Source: an uncultured Bacteroidales bacterium
Lineage (GTDB): Bacteria > Bacteroidota > Bacteroidia > Bacteroidales > UBA932
Reading direction: 5' to 3'
DNA length: 64,000 bases
Assembly (NCBI GenBank): GCA_944325445.1
Contig: CALVAG010000003.1
Span: forward strand, 62,001 to 126,000
The translations under genes were made by a program, and so were the position numbers. Shown here in pieces: positions 25,211 to 33,852 of this stretch. Positions within the stretch are counted from its first letter, which is position 1; every line of letters starts with the position of its first letter. The notes beneath the pieces were generated by a model. The model saw only the letters and a program-made list of their open reading frames with translations, did not search any database and had not been told where the DNA came from.

Positions 25211-26982
25211 GAAAAAATGTAATATTACTGCTCTTCATGGCCTTTGTCTCTATCCCTCATCTTTTTCTGGGAAATGAAAAAAGGCTGGAGATTCTTTTTA
25301 CCGGCGATCTTCATTCATCTGCCGATTATATGGCGCTTTACGATTTCGTAGCGGCGGAGAGGGCGGCGGCAATATCCGGCAACACTCCTCTTATTGTCGT
25401 AGATGCCGGGGACATTGCAATGGGCTCTGTTTTCCATACGTTGTATCGCGAATATGCCTTTGAACTGAAAGCATTGTGCAGGATCGGCTATGATGCTTTC
25501 ACGGTGGGAAACCATGATTTCGATTTTGGAGCAGACGGTTTTTTGAGCATGCTGGCAAGCGCATATTCCGGAAAAAACGGTAATGAAAACGCATGTCGCC
25601 TGACTGCAGCGAATATCTCATTCAGGGATAATGCGGCCGATTCTCTCTTCGGCTCATATAATAATGAATATATTGTAATCGAGAGGAGCGGAATCAAAAT
25701 AGCAATTTTCGGACTCCTTGGCGAGGATGCATATTCATGTATAACCGGAAACGGGGCTATTATAAGAGAAGATGCCTCCTCTGCCGCCGAAAGGATATGC
25801 GACAGTCTCGAAAAAAACGTTAAGCCCGATTATATAGTCGCACTTTCGCATGGCGGCACGATGTGGGCCGGAAACAGGCGGATAACGGCCGGTTGTAAAA
25901 ATGAAATGAAGCTCAGGGCGAAAAGCGAGGATGGAATCCTTGCGGAATCTGTCCCTCGGATAGATGTCATAATCAGCGGACATGACCATGATGCCCTGTT
26001 CGAGCCGGCGGTTGTCGATAATACCGTAATTGCGGCATCCGGGGTAAAGGGGCGGTATGTCGGAAAGCTCTTGCTGGAGGGGGACTCTATAGCGGAATAT
26101 GCGCTTGTCCCGCTGGAAAGGGTGAATAAACGGCCGGAGAGTATGAGTGCCGCGGAGAAAAATTTCGGGTCGTGGCTCGATTCTTCACGCGCCAGGGTGG
26201 CCGGAATATTTGAAGATAGGGAAAAAATAAATATATACGATACGATAGCTTTTTTGAAAAAGGATTACGCCAGGGCAGACGACAATCAATGGGAATTGCC
26301 GCTGGCGCGCCATATTGCCATGAGTTATGCATCTGCCGCCTCCCGATATTCGGGCGGAATGCCGTTGGCTGTATTGCCTTACGGTACAATCAGGGAGGGA
26401 CTCGAAAGAGGGGCGGTCACTTATGGAGATGCTTTCGAAGTTCTCTCTTTAGGTATGGCGGATGACGGAAGCTACGGCTCTCCTTTGGTTTATGCCTACA
26501 TAAAGGGGAAGGATCTGAAGGATTTATGTGAATTGAATGCAGTCGCAGCCAAAACTGGAATGGAAGACGAGCATCTCTTCTTTGCAGGAGTCAGTTACAG
26601 CTATAACAGGTACAGATTGCCCTTTGCAAGAGTGACAGATGTTTATGTAAACGGTTCGGAATTGGACAAGAATTCACTCTACCCGATTGTTACCGATCTT
26701 TATACTTCTCAGCTGCTGGGACGTGTCAGAAGTTCATCCTTCGGTTTGCTCAATGTTACGCCACGCGACAGCCTGGGAAAGGAGTCCGGATTCGTAACCC
26801 TGCCCGTAAAGGGATGGAGAGCGTTTGCAGAGTATCTTAAGGAGAATGATATCGACGATGCGGAACTTCCCGTTTCTGCAGTACAGGAGAACGGCAAAGG
26901 AGTTCTCCTTCTCTACTTATGTCTTATTCCGGCAGTTTGGCTATCACTGTCTGGCATGCGGAAACATTGTCGCCGGTCTTGA
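25207..26982 (+). CDS. Secreted 5'-nucleotidase / cyclic phosphodiesterase-like metallophosphoesterase, membrane-anchored
   Basis: 591 residues. An N-terminal signal or anchor (RKNVILLLFMAFVSIPHLFL) is followed by a metallophosphoesterase domain with TGDLHS, VDAGD, GNHDFDFG, LSHGG and SGHDHD metal ligands. A 5'-nucleotidase C-terminal domain occupies about 370-540. The end has a hydrophobic stretch (VLLLYLCLIPAVWLSLSG) before a basic tail, suggesting a C-terminal membrane anchor. These enzymes release nucleosides from periplasmic nucleotides. The ATG overlaps the pyrF stop (ATGA), which supports the start and links both genes to nucleotide metabolism. Its last 59 bp overlap psd on the other strand. 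Confidence 0.88.
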   Translation: MRKNVILLLFMAFVSIPHLFLGNEKRLEILFTGDLHSSADYMALYDFVAAERAAAISGNTPLIVVDAGDIAMGSVFHTLYREYAFELKALCRIGYDAFTVGNHDFDFGADGFLSMLASAYSGKNGNENACRLTAANISFRDNAADSLFGSYNNEYIVIERSGIKIAIFGLLGEDAYSCITGNGAIIREDASSAAERICDSLEKNVKPDYIVALSHGGTMWAGNRRITAGCKNEMKLRAKSEDGILAESVPRIDVIISGHDHDALFEPAVVDNTVIAASGVKGRYVGKLLLEGDSIAEYALVPLERVNKRPESMSAAEKNFGSWLDSSRARVAGIFEDREKINIYDTIAFLKKDYARADDNQWELPLARHIAMSYASAASRYSGGMPLAVLPYGTIREGLERGAVTYGDAFEVLSLGMADDGSYGSPLVYAYIKGKDLKDLCELNAVAAKTGMEDEHLFFAGVSYSYNRYRLPFARVTDVYVNGSELDKNSLYPIVTDLYTSQLLGRVRSSSFGLLNVTPRDSLGKESGFVTLPVKGWRAFAEYLKENDIDDAELPVSAVQENGKGVLLLYLCLIPAVWLSLSGMRKHCRRS

Positions 26983-27583
26983 CAAGTATCTGGGAATCTG
27001 CCGGCAGGAAAAGGTCTACGCGCGAGCCGAATTTTATAAATCCCACCTGGCTGCATTGGTTGGCCCTTTCGCCCTCTTCTGCATAACATACTATGCGACG
27101 GGCGATATATCCGGCAATCTGCCGGAATAAAATCCTGATACCGTTGCGGGTCTCTACGGCAATGGAGGTCCTTTCGTTTTTTTCCGATGCCTTTGGATGG
27201 TTGGCTATTATGTAGTTTCCGGGGTGGTATTTGAAATATTTTATAACTCCTCCTACAGGATAGTAGTTTACGTGTACATTGAAGATGCTCATAAAGATGG
27301 ATACCTGCATGCATTCGCATTTGAGATATTCGTTCTCCACGGTTTTCTCTACAATTACCACTTTGCCGTCTGCCGGTGCAATCACCAGATTTTCATCTAT
27401 TATTGCAACTCTTTTAGGACATCTGAAAAATCTTATTACAAAAAGCCATGTCAGCAGGCCCCATGCTATGGCAATCTGAGATACCAGACCCCACCCGCAT
27501 AAAATGCAGATGAGCAGCACTATTGCCGCAATGATAAGAAAGGCTTTTAGTATTATGCCGTAACCCTCTTTATGTATTTGCAT
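26924..27583 (-). CDS. psd: Phosphatidylserine decarboxylase proenzyme, short form
   Basis: 219 residues. It converts phosphatidylserine to phosphatidylethanolamine at the inner membrane. Two hydrophobic segments at about 12-50 precede the soluble domain. ADGKVV (about 70), FMSIFNVHVNY (about 95) and the self-cleavage site FGSR, where the serine (about 183) becomes the pyruvoyl group, are present. The short length and GSR site fit the Psd-like subgroup common in Bacteroidota. It is the last gene of rsfS-ftsH-cdsA-psd, together with the CDP-diacylglycerol synthase that starts the same lipid branch. Confidence 0.93.
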   Translation of the reverse strand: MQIHKEGYGIILKAFLIIAAIVLLICILCGWGLVSQIAIAWGLLTWLFVIRFFRCPKRVAIIDENLVIAPADGKVVIVEKTVENEYLKCECMQVSIFMSIFNVHVNYYPVGGVIKYFKYHPGNYIIANHPKASEKNERTSIAVETRNGIRILFRQIAGYIARRIVCYAEEGERANQCSQVGFIKFGSRVDLFLPADSQILVKTGDNVSACQTVIAKLPE

Positions 27584-27609
27584 GATTGTGTGTGTTGGTT
27601 TCTACAATA

Positions 27610-28479
27610 TTAAATAAAGAGCAGAAATAACACCGCAGCCGGGAAGGCCAAAAGTGCGGCATCGAATCTGTCCAGCATTCCGCCGTGCCCGGGCATTATC
27701 CTGCCCGAATCCTTGACTCCGAAATTGCGTTTCAGCTGAGATTCCGTTAAATCGCCCCAAACGCCAAAGATACAAATAATTATTCCAAGAATAACGGCTT
27801 TTCCCGTACTTATTCCAAAAATATCTATAAAACTCATTGCGACAGCTGCCAGAATGCTGCTTGCGAGACCTCCGAAAAAGCCTGCCCATGATTTTTTCGG
27901 CGAGATTGAAGGAAAAAGTTTTTTCCCTCCCTTCTGGCCGAATGTGCTTCCTATGCAGTATGCTCCCACGTCATTGAGCCATAGAACTATGAACATAAAG
28001 AGCAGAATGTACGGCGAATAATATCCGTAGTCATTGAATACTATGATATTGCAGAATGAAAGGGGCAGCGCTATATAGGCGACTGCGGCAATCGCAAAAG
28101 GGAATGTCTCATAACCGTTGTTCGCTCTGCCGAGTTTTTGCTTTTCATCTGCGAAAATATGTACATTATACTCTTTTACATAAAGATTGATGATGAAAAT
28201 CGCGAACAGCGGAATGGCGCATAGCAGCAGGTAATAGAACGATATCCCGACATATTCTATGAAAAACGAGACGGTATAAAGGGACACGGCGGCCGTAACG
28301 GTGAGGGCCTTGGTCACGATTTTTTCGCTCCCTATCGTCAGGTTCAGATATTCGTCCGTCATTATTGCAATTACGATAAAAAAGAGCAGGGCATACCATA
28401 CCGGGCCTGCCAATATCGCGGCAATTGTTATGGCCGTAAACGCGACTCCGCTTATGCTCCTTATTATAAAATTATTCAT
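27610..28479 (-). CDS. cdsA: Phosphatidate cytidylyltransferase (CDP-diacylglycerol synthase)
   Basis: 289 residues with about eight membrane segments. It makes CDP-diacylglycerol from phosphatidic acid and CTP. The C-terminal signature is SQLKRNFGVKDSGR followed by MPGHGGMLDRFDA, carrying the metal-binding aspartates. Its first bases overlap the end of ftsH by eight bases, and psd follows after 26 bp. Confidence 0.96.
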   Translation of the reverse strand: MNNFIIRSISGVAFTAITIAAILAGPVWYALLFFIVIAIMTDEYLNLTIGSEKIVTKALTVTAAVSLYTVSFFIEYVGISFYYLLLCAIPLFAIFIINLYVKEYNVHIFADEKQKLGRANNGYETFPFAIAAVAYIALPLSFCNIIVFNDYGYYSPYILLFMFIVLWLNDVGAYCIGSTFGQKGGKKLFPSISPKKSWAGFFGGLASSILAAVAMSFIDIFGISTGKAVILGIIICIFGVWGDLTESQLKRNFGVKDSGRIMPGHGGMLDRFDAALLAFPAAVLFLLFI

Positions 28480-30448
28480 CTTTCTTTTCTCCGTGTTCCG
28501 GTTGCTCTTCCGGCTGCTCTTCCGGCTGCTCTTCCGCGTTGCTCTGGCGGGGGCCGAATATCTTTTCCAAATCCTCTGTAAATATTACTTCCCGTGAGAG
28601 AAGCAGCTCCGCAAGCTCGGTAAACTGCGGCTTATATTTGTTCAATATCTCCAGCGCCTTGGCATGTGCGCTCTCGATAAGGCTTTTCGCCTCCTGGTCT
28701 ATGAGTTCGGCTGTCTTTTCGCTATATGGTTTGTTGAAATTGTAACCGGACTCCTGTGAGTCATAGAACGACACATTGCCGATTTTTTTGCTCATGCCAA
28801 AATAGCTTACCATTGCATAGGCCTGTTTCGTTACCTTTTCGAGGTCGCTTAACGCACCTGTGGAAATTTTTCCGTTTATTATCTCTTCGGCAGCCCTTCC
28901 GCCCATTGTCGCCGCCATTTCATCCATCATCTGTTCCGTTGTAGTAATCTGTCTCTCTTCCGGCAGATACCATGCTGCACCGAGCGCTTTTCCTCTCGGA
29001 ATTATTGTGACTTTCAAAAGCGGATGGGCATTGGGCAGCAGCCAGCTGACCGTTGCATGGCCTGCTTCATGGAACGCGATGGTTCTCTTTTCCTGCGGAG
29101 TAATTATTTTGCTCCGTTTTTCGAGGCCTCCGACTATTCTGTCTATGGCATCGAGAAAATCCTGCTTGTCCACAAATTCCTTGTTCCTTCTGGCCGCTAT
29201 CAAAGCCGCCTCGTTGCAGACATTTGCTATATCGGCTCCCGAGAATCCCGGAGTCTGTTTGGCGAGGAAAGCTCTGTCGAAATCCTTGGCCAACCTGAGA
29301 TTTTTAAGATGTACGTCGAAAATCTCTTCACGCTCCTTCAACTCCGGCAGATCTACATTTATCTGCCTGTCGAAACGGCCGGCACGCATAAGCGCCTTAT
29401 CCAGAATATCGGCACGGTTTGTGGCTGCCAATACGATTACACCGGAATTGGTCCCGAATCCGTCCATTTCGGTAAGAAGCTGGTTGAGGGTGTTTTCGCG
29501 CTCGTCGTTAGAAGAAAAACCGGCATTCTTGCTTCTTGCACGTCCTACGGCGTCTATCTCATCTATAAATACTATGCACGGGGCCTTGTCTTTAGCCTGT
29601 TTGAAAAGGTCTCTTACCCTCGATGCCCCGACTCCTACGAACATTTCCACAAAGTCGGAACCTGAAATGGAGAAGAACGGAACATCGGCTTCTCCGGCTA
29701 CGGCTTTGGCCAAAAGCGTCTTTCCCGTACCCGGAGGCCCTACCAAAAGAGCTCCCTTAGGGATTTTTCCGCCCAGAGCGGTGTATTTTTTAGGATTCTT
29801 CAAAAAGTCTACAATCTCCATCACTTCCACCTTGGCCTCTTCCAGACCGGCCACATCTTTGAATGTGACTTTAGGCGTGGAGCCCTTTTCAAAGACTTTG
29901 GCCTGCGACTTGCCCACATTGAATATTCCACCTCCGCCGGCACCGCCTCCCATGCCTTTAGACATTTTTCTTATCATGAAGAACCAGAGGAGAAGCAGCA
30001 GCATCGGGAAGAGCAGCCAGTCTAAAAGTCTGAAGTAGTTTTTCTGTTCCCTGTTCTCTATACTGAATCTTTGGTCTGCCGGCAGAACGTTCCTGGCCTC
30101 TTCGAACTCTTCATCGGAATTGAAGTTCTGTGCTACAAGAAAGTAGAAATGCGGGGAATAGGGAGGGATTTTTCCTCCGAAATAGCTTTCATACTTTTTA
30201 AGGCTGTCTCTTTTTATAGTGACTTCGGCTTTGTTCGCGTTTGTGATGAACACTATTTTATCCACGTCTCCTGCGGGAATCATCTGCTCCTTTACATTGA
30301 GCCACTCTGTTTTGACAGGACTTCCTCCCTTGTAGCCGCTGAACCACATATAGAAGAGAAAAGCCAGAAGCGGCATGTAAATCCAGAAGACATTGAATCT
30401 TTTTGGTCTGTTTCCCAGATTTTTATTGTTATTCTGTTGTGTTTGCAT
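28472..30448 (-). CDS. ftsH: ATP-dependent zinc metalloprotease FtsH
   Basis: 658 residues. Two transmembrane segments (about 19-37 and 142-159) flank a periplasmic domain. The AAA+ domain has Walker A GPPGTGKT at 237-244, FIDEIDAVGR and the second region of homology TNRADILDKALMRAGRFDRQ split around 350. The M41 protease domain has the zinc motif HEAGH. FtsH degrades membrane and regulatory proteins. The C-terminus ends in a low-complexity tail with three EEQP repeats encoded by three 12-bp DNA repeats. The gene follows rsfS by 21 bp and overlaps cdsA. Confidence 0.98.
   Translation of the reverse strand: MQTQQNNNKNLGNRPKRFNVFWIYMPLLAFLFYMWFSGYKGGSPVKTEWLNVKEQMIPAGDVDKIVFITNANKAEVTIKRDSLKKYESYFGGKIPPYSPHFYFLVAQNFNSDEEFEEARNVLPADQRFSIENREQKNYFRLLDWLLFPMLLLLLWFFMIRKMSKGMGGGAGGGGIFNVGKSQAKVFEKGSTPKVTFKDVAGLEEAKVEVMEIVDFLKNPKKYTALGGKIPKGALLVGPPGTGKTLLAKAVAGEADVPFFSISGSDFVEMFVGVGASRVRDLFKQAKDKAPCIVFIDEIDAVGRARSKNAGFSSNDERENTLNQLLTEMDGFGTNSGVIVLAATNRADILDKALMRAGRFDRQINVDLPELKEREEIFDVHLKNLRLAKDFDRAFLAKQTPGFSGADIANVCNEAALIAARRNKEFVDKQDFLDAIDRIVGGLEKRSKIITPQEKRTIAFHEAGHATVSWLLPNAHPLLKVTIIPRGKALGAAWYLPEERQITTTEQMMDEMAATMGGRAAEEIINGKISTGALSDLEKVTKQAYAMVSYFGMSKKIGNVSFYDSQESGYNFNKPYSEKTAELIDQEAKSLIESAHAKALEILNKYKPQFTELAELLLSREVIFTEDLEKIFGPRQSNAEEQPEEQPEEQPEHGEKKDE
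28500..28535. repeat. Three tandem 12-bp repeats in the ftsH 3' end
   Basis: GGTTGCTCTTCC, GGCTGCTCTTCC and GGCTGCTCTTCC follow head to tail. They encode the acidic EEQP triplet in the FtsH tail. Copy number could vary by slippage without breaking the frame. Confidence 0.9.
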
Positions 30449-30469
30449 AAAATTGTTTTCTCATGTTAC

Positions 30470-30835
30470 TTACTCCTCTTCGCCATATTTGGTCATTTTG
30501 GCATCCGCCCACAGATCCTCGAGCCTGTAAAACTGACGGTATTCCGTCTGGAATATATGTACGACTATGTTGGCATAGTCCATAATTATCCAAAATGCAT
30601 TCTCTCTCCCCTGCATCCTTACAACCTTTCTGTTGCATTTTACGAGCATCTGTTCCTCTATGTTGTCGGCGATTGAGATTACGTTTGTCCCTGAATCTGC
30701 GTTGCAGATTACAAAATAGTCACAAATGCTTGTTCCGATGGCCCTTAAATCCAGTGAACAGACATTTTTACCCTTTTTTTCCAACATTGCGTCGGCAATG
30801 GTTTTCAATTCGATGGAATCAGCTGTCTTTTTCAA
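30470..30835 (-). CDS. rsfS: Ribosomal silencing factor RsfS (YbeB/Iojap family)
   Basis: 121 residues from the proposed TTG start. RsfS binds ribosomal protein L14 and keeps the subunits apart when nutrients are scarce. Seen are KGKNVCSLDLRAIGTSICDYFVIC split around residue 20-43, and the C-terminal WIIMDYANIVVHIFQTEYRQFYRLEDLW split around 85-112. No ATG lies at the expected N-terminus. TTG at 30833-30835 gives a family-length protein downstream of a -7 box at 30872-30879; longer readings would run through that box. It heads the ftsH-cdsA-psd run. Confidence 0.85.
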   Translation of the reverse strand: MKKTADSIELKTIADAMLEKKGKNVCSLDLRAIGTSICDYFVICNADSGTNVISIADNIEEQMLVKCNRKVVRMQGRENAFWIIMDYANIVVHIFQTEYRQFYRLEDLWADAKMTKYGEEE

Positions 30836-30871
30836 TTTTTTAATTTCTATTTTTGTGCGACAATCAACTTG

Positions 30872-30879
30872 CAAATATA
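30872..30879 (-). promoter_or_regulatory. Candidate -7 box of the rsfS-ftsH-cdsA-psd operon
   Basis: On the minus strand TATATTTG fits TAnnTTTG, about 37 bp before the proposed rsfS start. A -33 TTTG is not clear. It lies 27 bp from the divergent birA start. Confidence 0.5.
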
Positions 30880-30905
30880 GTGCAAAAATTTTGCTGAAAA
30901 TTGAG

Positions 30906-31658
30906 ATGAATGAAAAAGTTATTTTGAATTGGTACGAGTCTGTGGATTCCACAATGAACGTGGCTGCGAGAAATATGGATACAGCTCCAGACATGTCTGT
31001 CTATGTAGCGGATTATCAGACTCAGGGACGCGGACAAAGGGGTAATAGATGGGAGAGCTGCAAGGCTGAAAATCTTACATTTACGATATTGATGCGCCCG
31101 GAATTCCTGAAAGCGCAGCAGCAGTTCGTGATTTCCGAGGTATCGGCGCTGTCGGTTGCGGCATATTTGAAAGGCAAGGGGGTGCCGGTAAAGATCAAAT
31201 GGCCGAATGATATTTATGCGGCAGACAAAAAAATCTGCGGTATGCTTATAGAGCACACCCTGTGCGGTGCCAATTTGTCTGTCAGTACTTCCGGCATAGG
31301 GATAAATATCAATCAGAAGGAGTTCGACAGCTCTTTGCCAAATCCGACCTCCCTTATACTGGAAACGGGAGAACAGACTCCATACGACAGAAAGAGGGAA
31401 CTTTTGTCGTTTCTCTCCATTTTCTGCGACTATTACGGTATGGCCAGGGCGGGCGAATATGGGAGACTGGAGCAGGAATATCTCTCCTGCCTCTACAGAA
31501 AAGGCGAATATTTCAAATATATAGATTGCCGCAATTCGGCAGAGGAGACGATAGAGGCCAAAATAATAGGGATAGACCAGTGCGCATGCCTGCTTCTTGA
31601 GAAGCGCGACGGTTCGGTGGATTCTTATTCGTTCAAGGAGATAAAGTATATCATATAA
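30906..31658 (+). CDS. birA: Biotin-[acetyl-CoA-carboxylase] ligase, catalytic form only
   Basis: 250 residues. It activates biotin as biotinyl-AMP and transfers it to carrier lysines. GRGQRGNRWES (about 41-51), the KWPNDIY motif (about 98-104) and KICGMLIE are typical. There is no N-terminal helix-turn-helix, so this is a monofunctional ligase and not a repressor like E. coli BirA. The ATG at 30906 is used because the codons before it lie within rsfS antisense sequence. It is a lone plus-strand gene between two minus-strand operons. Confidence 0.93.
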   Translation: MNEKVILNWYESVDSTMNVAARNMDTAPDMSVYVADYQTQGRGQRGNRWESCKAENLTFTILMRPEFLKAQQQFVISEVSALSVAAYLKGKGVPVKIKWPNDIYAADKKICGMLIEHTLCGANLSVSTSGIGININQKEFDSSLPNPTSLILETGEQTPYDRKRELLSFLSIFCDYYGMARAGEYGRLEQEYLSCLYRKGEYFKYIDCRNSAEETIEAKIIGIDQCACLLLEKRDGSVDSYSFKEIKYII

Positions 31659-31676
31659 CCGGCGTGAATGCGGTCG

Positions 31677-32336
31677 TCAGGCATTGGCGGCTGCCTTGAT
31701 CTTGGCCGCGGCCGATGCCGGGTCATCCGCTTTGAATACCGCACTGCCGGCAACCAGAATGTCGGCTCCCGCTTTTGCCACTGCAGCCGCATTTTTTTCT
31801 GTCACCCCTCCGTCTACTTCTATCAGGCAGTTGCATCCCTTTTTCAGAATCATCTCTTTCATACGGGAGATTTTTTCTATGGAATGCTCTATGAATGACT
31901 GCCCTCCGAATCCCGGGTTTACAGACATTATCACCACATAATCCAGCTCCTGCAGGATATCCTCGAGCAGGAGTATACTGGTATGCGGGTTGAGTGCGAC
32001 CCCGGCTTTCATGCCGAGGTCATGTATATGTTGTATGCTTCTGTGCAGATGCGGACAGGCTTCATAATGCACGCTCAGCCATTCCACTCCGTTCTCCTTG
32101 AAATTCTGGAGATACCTGTCCGGGTCCACTATCATAAGGTGTGCGTCCATAGGTTTGCCTGCCTTTTTTGCGATTGCCTTTATCACTGGAAACCCGTATG
32201 ATATGTTCGGTACGAATACTCCGTCCATTATGTCGAGATGAAACCAGTCCGCCTCTGAACGGTTGACTGTTTCGATGTCGCGGTCAAGGTTGCCGAAATC
32301 GGCGGAGAGGATGGAGGGTGCAAGAAGTCTTTTCAT
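31677..32336 (-). CDS. rpe: Ribulose-phosphate 3-epimerase
   Basis: 219 residues. It interconverts ribulose 5-phosphate and xylulose 5-phosphate in the pentose phosphate pathway. The TIM-barrel motifs are APSILSADFGNL, WFHLDIMDGVFVPN, MDAHLMI, MSVNPGFGGQSF and IEVDGGV, with the metal-binding His and Asp residues in place. It follows pepD by 10 bp on the same strand. Confidence 0.97.
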   Translation of the reverse strand: MKRLLAPSILSADFGNLDRDIETVNRSEADWFHLDIMDGVFVPNISYGFPVIKAIAKKAGKPMDAHLMIVDPDRYLQNFKENGVEWLSVHYEACPHLHRSIQHIHDLGMKAGVALNPHTSILLLEDILQELDYVVIMSVNPGFGGQSFIEHSIEKISRMKEMILKKGCNCLIEVDGGVTEKNAAAVAKAGADILVAGSAVFKADDPASAAAKIKAAANA

Positions 32337-32346
32337 CTGGTTACGG

Positions 32347-33816
32347 TTATTTTAAATCCATTATTACCTGTTCCAGAAGTTTGCGGAATTTATCGAGCGA
32401 AGCGAGCTCGAGCCTTTCTCCCGGAGCATGCACTTTTCTGAGGGTAGGTCCGAATGAGATCATATCCAGGTCGGGATATTTATCGAGAAACAGACCGCAC
32501 TCCAGTCCGGCATGTATTGCCCTTACTACGGGTTCTTTGCCGAAAAGTTTTTTATATGCGGCCTTTGTGACCTCCATGATATGCGAATCCAATTTAGGCT
32601 GCCATCCCGGATATTCGTTAAGGTGTTTTACGCTTGCCCCTGCAAGTGCAAAACATGCTTCTACCTGTTGTGCGGCGTAGTTGCAACTGCTTGCACGAGA
32701 ACTCCTCTGGCTGGTGCCCACAACGATTTTGTGCCCTTCTGCCATCTTTACGGAGGCAAGATTGGTAGAGGTTTCGACCAGGCCTTTTATCTGGTTGCTC
32801 ATGGCCAATACTCCGTGAGGGGCAGCGTTAAGTGCATATATAAGCGATGCTGCCGTATTCTTGTCTATCGCCTTTTTAGGCTCGTTGAGCATTTTGCCGC
32901 TCTTTATGTCATTTATTCCTATTCTCTCTACAGAGAATTCCACTCCTTTGTCGCTCAGTGCAAACTCATCTTTTGTAGCCGCAACGTTGGCCCTGTATAT
33001 CTTCAGGATTCCCTTTTCATCCTCCTTTTTGAACCCTATCGCCGCATAAGCCTCCCTTGCAATGGCATTTTTCTTATTGCCGCCGTCGATTTCATAGAGT
33101 TCTATATCATATTTGTCCATTACCTGATAGAGGAACCGGGCAAGAATCTTGACGGCATTCGCCCTGTTTTTGTCGATATCGTCTCCGCTATGTCCGCCCT
33201 CTGCTCCATAGACCCTGAACAGGGCCTTTACATATTTTTTGTCGGCTGCTTCAGGCGTATATTTGAATATGGCAGTCGTATCGACTCCTCCTGCACATCC
33301 TATGAAGAGCTCTCCTTCATCTTCCGAATCCAGATTTATAAGCAGTTTACCGCTTATGAAATCTTTTTTCAGGGATTTCGCCCCCGTAAGTCCTGTCTCT
33401 TCCGAGGTGGTAAAGAGTGCCTCTATTTTTCCATGTTGCAGCCGGTCATCTTCAAGGACGGCAAGCTGCGCCGCCATGCCTATGCCGCAATCTGCCCCAA
33501 GGGTGGTATCTTTTGCAATCAGCCATCCGTCTTCTTCTACGGCGATGATCGGATCTTTTGAAAAATCATGTTCCACACCGGCGTTTTTTTCGCAGACCAT
33601 GTCTGAATGGCTCTGCAGAACGACGGTAGGGTAGCTCTCGCATCCTTTTGTAGCTTCGCGTACGATGAGTACGTTGCCGGCCTCATCTGTCCTGCACTCC
33701 AAATTGCGCTTTGCAGCCCAATTCTGAAGCCATGCGATTATTTGCTCTTCATGCCCGCTTTCGCGAGGGATCTTCATTATCTCCTTGAAGATGTCGAGTA
33801 TTTTTTCTGTTTTCAT
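32347..33816 (-). CDS. pepD: Aminoacyl-histidine dipeptidase (PepD, M20 family)
   Basis: 489 residues. It cleaves Xaa-His and other dipeptides in the cytoplasm. LQSHSDMVCEKN (about 68-79) carries the first zinc ligands. TLGADCGIGMA (about 114-124) and TTSEETGLTGA (about 146-156) supply the bridging Asp and catalytic Glu. A lid/dimerisation insert follows, and the C-terminal ligand lies in RAIHAGLECG. It sits between dnaA (36 bp upstream) and rpe. Confidence 0.95.
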   Translation of the reverse strand: MKTEKILDIFKEIMKIPRESGHEEQIIAWLQNWAAKRNLECRTDEAGNVLIVREATKGCESYPTVVLQSHSDMVCEKNAGVEHDFSKDPIIAVEEDGWLIAKDTTLGADCGIGMAAQLAVLEDDRLQHGKIEALFTTSEETGLTGAKSLKKDFISGKLLINLDSEDEGELFIGCAGGVDTTAIFKYTPEAADKKYVKALFRVYGAEGGHSGDDIDKNRANAVKILARFLYQVMDKYDIELYEIDGGNKKNAIAREAYAAIGFKKEDEKGILKIYRANVAATKDEFALSDKGVEFSVERIGINDIKSGKMLNEPKKAIDKNTAASLIYALNAAPHGVLAMSNQIKGLVETSTNLASVKMAEGHKIVVGTSQRSSRASSCNYAAQQVEACFALAGASVKHLNEYPGWQPKLDSHIMEVTKAAYKKLFGKEPVVRAIHAGLECGLFLDKYPDLDMISFGPTLRKVHAPGERLELASLDKFRKLLEQVIMDLK

Positions 33817-33852
33817 ATGTAGAAAAAATTAAATGGAAATCAATGATGCAGA

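Noticed and set aside
28500-28535. CRISPR-like repeat
   Set aside because: Head-to-tail 12-bp units without spacers, inside the ftsH coding sequence.
28860-30038. 392-residue plus-strand frame
   Set aside because: Antisense of ftsH, low-complexity Ser/Ala-rich translation.
32512-33561. 349-residue plus-strand frame
   Set aside because: Antisense of pepD with cysteine- and tyrosine-rich noise.
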